From contig CM077116.1 of assembly GCA_039619475.1 (NCBI GenBank), forward strand, positions 282,425,258 through 282,489,257: a stretch of 64,000 nucleotides of DNA, given 5' to 3'. Position 1 is the stretch's first letter. Every line of letters starts with the position of its first letter. The notes below the pieces were generated by a model that saw nothing but the letters and a program-made list of their open reading frames with translations, was not told the origin of the DNA and ran no database searches. The DNA comes from Icerya purchasi (Eukaryota; Arthropoda; Insecta; Hemiptera; Monophlebidae). Positions 56,444-64,000 of this stretch are shown one piece after another. Made by a program: the position numbers and the translations under genes.

Positions 56444-57560
56444 CAATATTGTATATATCCTGATTGCAATTGATTGCTCGATTGGGCTGTGGAAGAACGG
56501 GGGTTGTTATCCCATTCCCACCTTTACCTCGTTTGTCACCCAACCTGAGTTAATACGCTGGGGTTGATTACCCAACCGTTGGCTCAGATTAAACTGTGCA
56601 GGGATCACCGCGAGCAGGCGAGGTTCGTGTTGATGCGGAGAGGCTAAGTGAAGCTCTGGTGCTTCATATATCGCGCTTCCAGCACCCTAATCCCCCTAGG
56701 ATTTATGTAATATATATTATTTTGTTTTCTTTTATGCTGAATCTTCTGCTATTCTGCGTGCCCTTCTTTTTATCAGATCCTCACCTGTCTCTCATAATCT
56801 CCTTATCCTGCCGGATGCTTAAAGCGTGTTGCAGGCTATCGCACTCCTCTCCCTTCTCACTCAACCGACTGTGTCATTCTTCTTATTCGCTTCTTGATTC
56901 ATGATCTCTTTCTTTCCCACTTAATCCAAACTGATTGCTTTTGGATCCCTGGCCATGCCGGAATCGAGGGAAATGAGTTAGTTGACACATTCGCTCGATT
57001 ATCTTCCTCTTCTGGTAAGTTTCTTCCTATTTTTTCAGCTTCCGATATTACTCTGCTGTTTGCAGCTGCTCATTTCAGTTTATGGTTCAACTCCTACGTC
57101 TCCTCATTCTCCAATCCGGACTCCTTTTTTTTTGTCTATTCAACCTTCCCTTCCTCGCTTTCCCTGTTTTTTGGTTTTCCTTCCATGCGTCGCTGCAACC
57201 TCTCTGCAATTTGACACCTGCGTTTTGGACACAGTTTGCTCCCTTCCCCGCTTTTTTCTTATTCTCTTGTGCCACCTCATTATTGTCCATTGCACCCCTC
57301 CAGCAATCAATTTATTTGTGATCCCGATCATATAATGTTCGGTTGTTCGTCGCTTTCAACTGAACAAGCTTTTTTTTATTCCTCTCTTATACAAATCGGT
57401 ATTCCAACTCCATACTGTGCTTCATTCATTCTTTCCCTTCCTTCTCCTTCTGTTATCCTAACTTTTGATTCTTTTCTGTCGGCTATTTTTGATTGTGTAA
57501 GGATTTGAGTTTCTCTTACCTCTCTGTTCCATTGTTCTTGAGTCAACGTCCGTGTTGACG
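56444..57560 (+). mobile_element. Deleted LINE copy: 5' untranslated region joined to RNase H end
   Basis: 56444-56700 looks like a LINE 5' leader (GC-richer, TTGATTACCCAACCGTTGG). From 56862 the frame encodes the end of RNase H (CFWIPGHAGIEGNELVDTFA) and then the C-terminal region (57236-57508: CPLHPSS, CDPDHIMFGCSSLS). It is homologous to the end of the ORF at 36620-39862. Endonuclease and RT are absent. A frameshift lies near 57200, and an A-rich tail is at 57568-57590. The leader assignment is inference. Confidence 0.72.
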
Positions 57561-57964
57561 AACCGTACAAAAAAAGGAAAAAAAAAAACTATACTGAAAG
57601 AACAAGATCAGAGTAATAAAAAGATGAGGATACAAATGAGTGTCTAAAAAAAAAATAAACAGCAAAATAATGGAATTTTCGGTGACATTGAATGGTTTAA
57701 AATGTTTAGCCGGCAAAATTCTATTCGGTAAAATGAATAATGGTCGATAAGCTGAAGAGTAAAAAATGATAATTGCCTTGTTAACGGCTGACATATTAGC
57801 TGGTTTCAATGGTATTACTCATTTTAGAGAAAAAATTTATCTGATGATGCCTACTGATTTTTTTTTTTTTTTTAATGAGTTTGCTAGCAAGGATATTAAC
57901 CCAAAAAATAGGAAGAAGGAGACAATAAATTTATACTCTTATGCGATTAAACACAGAGGATAAA

Positions 57965-58245
57965 AATAATTCAAGAGCAGGAATAACTTAAGCAGAAGGA
58001 AATGAGGAAATATAAAAAGCACCGATATAGGGATATCAAGTTTTAATAGAGAAGAATAGAATGACGATTGCTCAGCAGAGAAGGCCGCACATTCAAACAA
58101 AATGTAATCAGCATCACAAAAAGTGTATATGGAAGGGGTGTGAAAAGGACAAAATCGAGCAGATGAAGATGAAAACCGGAAAAATGATGCAGGAAGAAGA
58201 CTATGGTTAAGGCGAAGGCGGCAAATGCAGATTGTAGATTGTTAT
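57965..58245 (-). mobile_element. LINE C-terminal fragment, opposite strand
   Basis: Read on the minus strand: LRLNHSLLPASFFRF, then CPFHTP, CDADYILFECAAFS and SSFYSSLLKLDIP. These match the C-terminus of the LINE ORF at 36620-39862 ([25 protein letters not shown]). It lies tail-to-tail with 56444-57560. Heavily decayed. Confidence 0.72.
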
Positions 58246-58417
58246 TGAAAGTAATCGTGTACTCATGCGAGAACTCACCGTTTATTTTGTTGATAGTAAA
58301 TTAAACATATAATAATATTATAGATCGTCGCTGCACCGAGAAATGTAAATGTAATTATTTTGTTTATAAAATTAGCGTAAATTTCAACATTTTTGCTGCC
58401 ATATTAAGATATTAAAT

Positions 58418-58595
58418 AGCCAGTTACTGCGGCGTAGTTGGTTAGGGAGTGGTGTTTCTTTCGGTTAGAATCGGGTTCGATTCCTGCTGTCGCACACTGA
58501 CATTCAAAAATTTCACTTGCGCCGAGTTAATATTTGTTGAGGCGGCCAAAAAAAAAAAAATAAATAAAAAAAATATAAAAAAAAAACAAAAACAA
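58418..58595 (+). mobile_element. tRNA-derived SINE with 12-bp TSD
   Basis: The body carries box-A-like TAGTTGGTTAGG (58436-58447) and a perfect box B, GGTTCGATTCC (58470-58480). A tRNA-unrelated part and an A-rich tail (58549-58595) follow. Flanks are AAGATATTAAAT at 58406-58417 and 58596-58607, a perfect 12-bp target duplication. Transcription would be by RNA polymerase III. The parent tRNA was not identified. Confidence 0.9.
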
Positions 58596-58607
58596 AAGAT
58601 ATTAAAT

Positions 58608-59730
58608 GCGTTTTCTATTTAAAATTTTTGTTATTACACTTTTTTATTTTTCTAATAAATAGCAGTAAAATGGCACCACATATGACACTTTTTTAGTCTG
58701 TTACGAAATTAGCCCGCCTATGCTGAATAAGTGGCCATTTTTCAACTAAATTTACATTAATTTACGCGAAAACGAAAAAAAACAATACGACTATCCGTTT
58801 TTTAGCCAACGAAATTTATCGAAGTGTTTTTGTTGAAATTTTGTAGTTGCGTTCATCGAACAACGAATGATGGTTTAATTATTGGATAAGCTCTAGACGA
58901 GGAAAACGATATTTATTATTTCTGCTAAATGATGGGGTTATAAACAGAACGTTTGGAAAGCAATTAAATTCAGTTTTGAAAATGATTATATATTCGTGTT
59001 TGTTTTATTACTTCTCTTTTTTTTATTTCTGAGTTTATACTGGATATAACAAGTGAAATATTTTTACAGCATGAATTTTTCCTCGCAGCGTTGGAAAATA
59101 TAAGATAATACACGATTTTAAATTTCCCATCACGCAGTAAAGAGAACTAAGGAAAATTATCATATTTAGGTATAAATATATTGTTTTCACGGTAAAAAGA
59201 ATGTCTGCCAGTTCAATAGTTTATGATCGGTTCTGTACCTCATTTTTTTGAAACAGCTCTGAAATTATTATTTCGCAATTTTGTGTCATTTCAAAAATTA
59301 TTTGGAAGGAAGCCTATGGTATTTAACAGCTCTCAAGTTTTATCTCTTTTTTTTCCGTCTACCATTAGCGAGAGAAATAAAGTGTGGAATTTCACTTTTC
59401 CATTATGCTATTAATCAAAAATAGTAACAACCATTTTATACAATATTCAAGTAGTCAACAAAAATCGGTAGTTGTAATTAATTATAGTTACGTTTAATAG
59501 GAGAACCGGTTTATGAAATTTTACTATTGTGAACAACTTCCTTTGATTCAGTTTTTGTTCTCGAGAGAACTTTTGTAATCTTATCCATAAATTCTTACAT
59601 ACACAACTTACATATGCGAAAGATAAAGAGCACTGAAAGCATTGCAAGATTAACTAATCTCATCGCAGGGTTTTCAGTTGTAAACTATTTGTTTTCGTAA
59701 AACGGCGGGCTATAGAGAATATCTATAATA
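58608..59730. other. AT-rich spacer, nothing recognised
   Basis: No coding or RNA signal. Short frames at 59223-59647 are without motifs. Confidence 0.5.
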
Positions 59731-59990
59731 TATAAATAATTTGCGGACAACTGCGTTCAAAAAGCGAAGTATATTTTTTACCAACCCAACTGTCGTCGAT
59801 CTTTTGCCTTTCTTATTTATTTTGTAATGTACATGAAAATAGTTCAATGAGAAATATATATTTTTTCTTTACTTGCTCATGAACAAAGAATTCGGATCGG
59901 ATTACTAACAAAAATAAAAAAAAAGAAAAGTGTCTAATTTACCAAAAATATACTCCATTTTTGAACACAGTTGTCCGCAAATTATTTATA
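59731..59990. mobile_element. MITE, 260 bp, carrying part of a second repeat family
   Basis: Both ends, read inward, are TATAAATAATTTGCGGACAAC followed by TGYGTTCAAAAA. TA dinucleotides border it. Its interior (59783-59935) is a direct repeat of 60898-61065, the body of the neighbouring hAT-type element. Confidence 0.8.
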
Positions 59991-60031
59991 ATGGTTAATC
60001 ACTGTGAATGTTTCAAAAGTTTCATCTATAC

Positions 60032-61337
60032 CAGTGGCGGATCCAGGGGGGGGGAGGCATTTCGCCCCAAAGAACCAAAGCCTTTATGAAAAAAATTGTT
60101 ATAACAGAGAAACTTAATTTATGCTATAAAAGATTTGTTTAAATTTTACCTATGGATTTAGTTATAATTAATATTTAATATCAGGGGCGGATCCAGAGAG
60201 ACATTTGGGGGGGGGGGGGGGGTATTATATAATTACGTAATATGTTATACGGTAGACAATAAATTTGAGAAATACCTTGTGTTTCTTAAAGAAAATCAAA
60301 CAGCGACCTCTTTAGAAATTTACAAATGTTTTACAAATACGTAACTATTGCAGTTTAATTTATATTTTGTTTTATTTTTAGGTGAAAAATAGAAAAAAAA
60401 TATAACATTGTGGCTGAAATGGTAATTTAGTAAATTAATAGAAAAATTAGAACGATAGTATTTTTTATTAGACTTTAATTTTTTTTATTTTTGTTAGTAA
60501 TCCGATACGAATTTTATTTCCCCTTGAACAAGTAAAATAGATATATATATATATTTTTCATTCAACTATTTTTAATTAAAATTGAAAAATAAAAATTAAA
60601 AATAAATAAAAAAGACAACAGATCGACGACAGATGCACATAAAACGGAATAAAAGCGTTACATTAATACTTTTACTAGAAAACAGTATTAAATATTAATT
60701 ATTAATATCTGTAGTATAACTTTTATACCAATTTTTTATAATATAAATTAAGTTTCTCTGTTGTAAAACATTTTTTCATTAAAGTTTTGGTTCTTTTTTT
60801 GGGGGAGGAGATTTCCCCTAATTTCCCCCCCCCGGATCCGCCATTGTTAATAGTATTCTAGTAAAACTATTAATGTTACGTTTTTATTCTATTTTAAACC
60901 CAACTGTCATCGATCTTTTGTTTTTTTTATTTATTTTTAATTTTTATTTTCCAATTTTAATTAAAAATAGTAGTTCAATGAGAAATATATATATTTAAAC
61001 TTGCTCCTGAACAAAGAGAATTCGGATCGGATTACTAACAAAGATAAAAAAGAAGTAAAGTGTCTAATAAAAATACTATCTTACTATTTCTAAACTACCA
61101 TATTTAAGGTATAATTTTGTAATTTCGCTTTATTTTTCACCCCTAAATATAAGACAAAAGTTAAATTAAAAATTGTAATAATTACGTATTTTTAAAACAT
61201 TTTTAAATTTCTGAAATAGTGGTCGCTATTTGATTTTCTTTATGAAACAAGGGGTATTTCTCAAATTTGCTGCCTACCACATAAAGTATTATTACGTAAT
61301 TACATAATCCCCCCATGTTCTTCTGGATCTGCCTCTG
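60032..61337. mobile_element. hAT-type non-autonomous element (outer copy), interrupted
   Basis: Left end CAGTGGCGGATCCAGGGGGG; right end read inward CAGAGGCAGATCCAGAAG. Flanks TCTATAC (60025-60031) and CCTATAC (61338-61344) suggest a target duplication. Removing the inner copy (60182-60846) leaves a 641-bp element with no coding capacity. Its left part matches the right part of the inner copy in reverse, and its right part matches the inner left part. Confidence 0.75.
60182..60846. mobile_element. Same-family element inserted in reverse (inner copy)
   Basis: Ends CAGGGGCGGATCCAGAG (left) and CAATGGCGGATCCGGG (right, read inward). Flanking TTAATAT (60175-60181) and TTAATAGT (60847-60854) fit an 8-bp target duplication with one base lost. 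Read in reverse complement, it begins with the same subterminal GAACCAAARC..TTATGAAAAAA and AACAGAGAAACTTAATTTAT as the outer left end. Contains a 16-G run at 60207-60222. Confidence 0.75.
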
Positions 61338-61344
61338 CCTATAC

Positions 61345-62404
61345 TGTATGCTCTATATACTTTAGAAGGAGACATATGTAAGGAAAACGATAATGCTGCT
61401 TTCATGTTACAGAACATGCGGAGCAAAAGCTGTCGTATTAATTATTCGCAAGGTCTCACCGCTATACAAGATGAAACAATGGCAGTGGTTCTGAACTCGC
61501 AGTGTCTCTTACGCTAAGAATTTCCAAATCGCGACGTTTTACACATTTGTAAAAATTCAGATCTCGGAATGTTGTTAGGGGAACGCCGAGATATGAATAA
61601 AGAAGTTATAAGAAAATTTACAGAACAAAGTGGATAAAAAAGAGCTGACATAATGCGGATTAGTGAAATGAGATGGGAAGAACAGATAGAATTTGGCAAT
61701 AAAGAATTCTCAGGTTCACAAATAGTAGAAGAAAGCTGCATTTATTATTACAAAACGTATGCGGCTCGGAAGTAAATCGGTGGTTAATCTTTATCTATTT
61801 ATTTGCGAATTAATAAAATTCTGTTTCTTACGTTGATTTATTTAAGTTTAATGTCAATACAAAAATTTACTTTATTTTTATTAATATCTTTTTCTTTTTG
61901 GTGTGAAATAAGTTGCTAGTAGGCCAGAATGCCCATAGGTTTTCAACACAGCGTATCTTACAAATTATGTAACAGGACAAATATGTGTGTACGATCAACG
62001 TGTTTAAAAAATAACAAAGCAAAAAGACAAAAAGAAAACAAACTTTACGCGCTTATCAGAAGGTAAAAGTGATGTATATGACGCATAGCAGACGGTATAA
62101 AATTTAAAATATGTACATATTTACTGCTTACTCATTACTAGCATCTTTCATTTGAAATTATCTACTTTTTTTTTTTTTTTTGAGACTTACGGTATCACCG
62201 GGCATATCCTCAAATGATTTATTTGCAATGAACTTATCAATTCAAAAATTATGAGGATTATTTATTTTATACATCTATTACTGATTTTAGAGAAAGTAAT
62301 GCAAATAGTTTTTTCAGTTATTTCCGAATGAACGTTAAATATTTTAAAAAAATAAGTATTAAGATACATGGATGAGACTGCGTATGTTACCGATTAATTT
62401 TATT
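61345..62404. other. Spacer, nothing recognised
   Basis: No gene. A minus-strand frame at 61514-61741 has no recognisable motif; 62167-62182 is a T-run. Confidence 0.45.
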
Positions 62405-62699
62405 CATAGGCGTCGCCAAGGCCCGCCCCCGGAGCCTCGAAAATTTTTAATCAACTAGCCATGATGAGTATTCATAGGCGCGTAATCACGGACAATTTGC
62501 AAGACTTTTATAATTGAAGTAGAAGAACAATTTGCCGGAAACCCACGAAAATTATGTTTTAATTAAGATTTTATTCTTGTTTAATAAAATATTAAGCCTT
62601 TACAACTTATAAATTTTATTTTTCCGATAACTCATATCCTCTTTCTATCATCTTGCCCTCCCCCCCAGCTTTTCGGCTGATCGACTGGCGACGCCCTTG
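62405..62699. mobile_element. hAT-type MITE, 295 bp, perfect 8-bp TSD
   Basis: Ends CATAGGCGTCGCCA and, read inward, CAAGGGCGTCGCCA. Flanked by ATTTTATT at 62397-62404 and 62700-62707. Interior non-coding. Confidence 0.9.
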
Positions 62700-62707
62700 A
62701 TTTTATT

Positions 62708-63391
62708 ATTATTCTTTTTTATTTTTCTCAAACTAACTTATGCTTTTATTGTATAAAGGAATAATAATAATAAAAATAATAATATTCCGGCAATAATTTT
62801 CCTAGTTCCTAGTAATCGGTTAAAACAAAGTTGTTTGTAGTTAGGACGATCGGAGATATTCAAAAACTTAATGATTCGTTAGTACGTAACGATTCATACG
62901 CGGCTTTTTGTAAAAATAATATAGTAACAAATGTGCAAAAGCAAAAGTATATTTTAATTATGAAACTGAAAAAATATAAAAAAAACAAAAAATGAATTAA
63001 ATTAACAATTAAAAATAAAAAATAAGATACAACTGAAAAAGGAAATCATTCGTTTCGGTTGATAATAATCAAAAAATCATATATAAAACAAATGTAAAAT
63101 AATTATAATAGTACACATAATATAAATGACGCGAAATGTGAGAAAAAAAAAATACTTTTTTTATACATCTTCAATAAATAAATCTAGACACTGTTACCGG
63201 CATTATTACATCGTGCATCTGCGCTTGTGAAGATGAGATTGAAATCGAGTTTGCGTATTTGAAGAAATGCGCGGCTGCCGAGAATAACGATGATGAGAAT
63301 GAGAATATGAGGCATGTAGATGAGAATCGAATATTTGAACACGAGCGGCGATGTTGTAATTTGGTAAATATTTATAATTTAGTCGTTGTAT
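62708..63391. other. 3' flank of the MADF-BESS gene
   Basis: AT-rich, with no coding signal; it probably holds that gene's 3' untranslated region. 63220-63360 is GC-richer with repeated GATGAGAAT units. Confidence 0.5.
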
Positions 63392-63870
63392 TTATGAATT
63401 CATTTGAGTTCTCCTCATCCGTTTGATGATGTTGAGTACCTCGGAGCGAAATTCTAGCTTCTGATCTTCGGTAAAACTACTGATGGACGGTAAGGTACTT
63501 TCGAAAAAAGATCTATCAGGATTTGCTTTAGGAATTGCAGAAGCAGTGGTGGTTACTGTTTTCATAAAACCGATTAGTGTCGACTCAACATCATGTTTAC
63601 GTTTCTTCCTCTTATGTTGACTGTAGCGGGGCGATTTTTCAATTGCGAGTAAATTATTTTTTTCGATATCTTCTCGATTCTCGTATTCATCATCGTCACT
63701 TAAGCTGAGAAGATCATCTGTCGTAACAGCAGTGCTTTGTAAGAAGGACAATTGGTTAGCATAAATATACTTTTTTCCAGAGAAATTTGACAGTCCCGGT
63801 TTATTTGTCTTTTTTACGCTTTTCATATAACTGTCTTTAATATTTCTCCACTTTTTTATCATCCTATTAC
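63392..63870 (-). CDS. MADF-BESS domain protein, 3' exon(s), partial
   Basis: The exon begins at 63870 after TTTCTGCAG (minus strand) in a phase that needs one base from an upstream exon, which lies outside the window. It gives 158 codons and a stop. Seen: the C-terminal half of a MADF domain (KKWRNIKDSYMKSVKK, then FLQS), an acidic linker (LSLSDDDEYENRED), a basic patch (KRKKRKHD), and a C-terminal BESS motif (FFESTLPSISSFTEDQKLEFR, then LNIIKRMR). Family knowledge: MADF binds DNA and BESS mediates protein contacts, so these act as nuclear regulators and are greatly expanded in insects. The Met upstream in the same frame (63886) lies in the intron and is not used. Confidence 0.85.
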
Positions 63871-63941
63871 CTGCAGAAACAAACATGATACGTTTACTAT
63901 TTTTTGCGAGTACCCGGAATTACCTGTTTCAACTAATTACT

Positions 63942-63971
63942 TTTTTCTTCTTCTTCTTCTTCTTCTTCTTT
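63942..63971. repeat. (CTT)n microsatellite
   Basis: About nine TTC/CTT units at the right edge, inside the intron upstream of the MADF-BESS exon. Confidence 0.95.
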
Positions 63972-64000
63972 TTATTACAAACACCGGGTAGCCGATGCGA

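Noticed and set aside
1..64000. CRISPR array, rRNA operon, bacterial-type operon or endosymbiont insertion
   Set aside because: No regularly spaced direct repeats, no rRNA sequence and no dense intron-free gene run anywhere in the window.

Overview
This is a eukaryotic, almost certainly insect, nuclear fragment. It is strongly AT-rich, its genes are split by GT-AG introns, and about a third of what can be recognised is transposon. A MADF-BESS protein at the right edge and the mix of mariner, hAT, pogo/Tigger and non-LTR elements are typical of insects. A hemipteran or another hemimetabolous insect is plausible, but the sequence alone does not settle it. Nothing prokaryotic or organellar is present.

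Three host genes can be supported. (1) 116-1557, minus strand: a compact four-exon gene for DPH7 (diphthine methyltransferase, a WD-repeat enzyme of diphthamide synthesis on elongation factor 2). (2) 9045-40629, plus strand: a heat shock transcription factor (HSF) gene with 11 coding exons over 31.6 kb. I joined them by hand at splice sites that keep one frame for 926 codons: DNA-binding domain (exons 1-3), HR-A/B coiled coil (exons 4-5), a long Ser-rich linker (exons 6-8), HR-C (exon 9) and an acidic/aromatic C-terminal activation region (exons 10-11). (3) 63392-63870, minus strand: the 3' part of a MADF-BESS regulator whose first exon(s) lie beyond the window.

The rest is mobile DNA. 1.5-9 kb holds a dead Tigger-like transposon, a fragment of a non-LTR element and a hAT element carrying a LINE insertion. 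The HSF introns host a long hairpin element, a foldback mariner, a pogo-like transposon with terminal repeats, a 0.5 kb MITE, a decayed mariner, and a recent 5'-truncated LINE with an open reading frame of 1080 codons. 41.7-48 kb is AT-rich spacer. 48-63 kb is a transposon graveyard: a MITE, an RTE-like LINE broken by a Ty3/gypsy fragment, a hAT element with its own nested MITE, two oppositely oriented LINE remnants, a tRNA-derived SINE, and a same-family element inserted inside itself in reverse.

For several elements both terminal repeats and target-site duplications could be read directly, so their limits are exact. No CRISPR array, rRNA, intact tRNA gene or operon-like gene cluster was seen. 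I found no convincing new multi-gene system; the most unusual items are the element architectures and the HSF gene structure.
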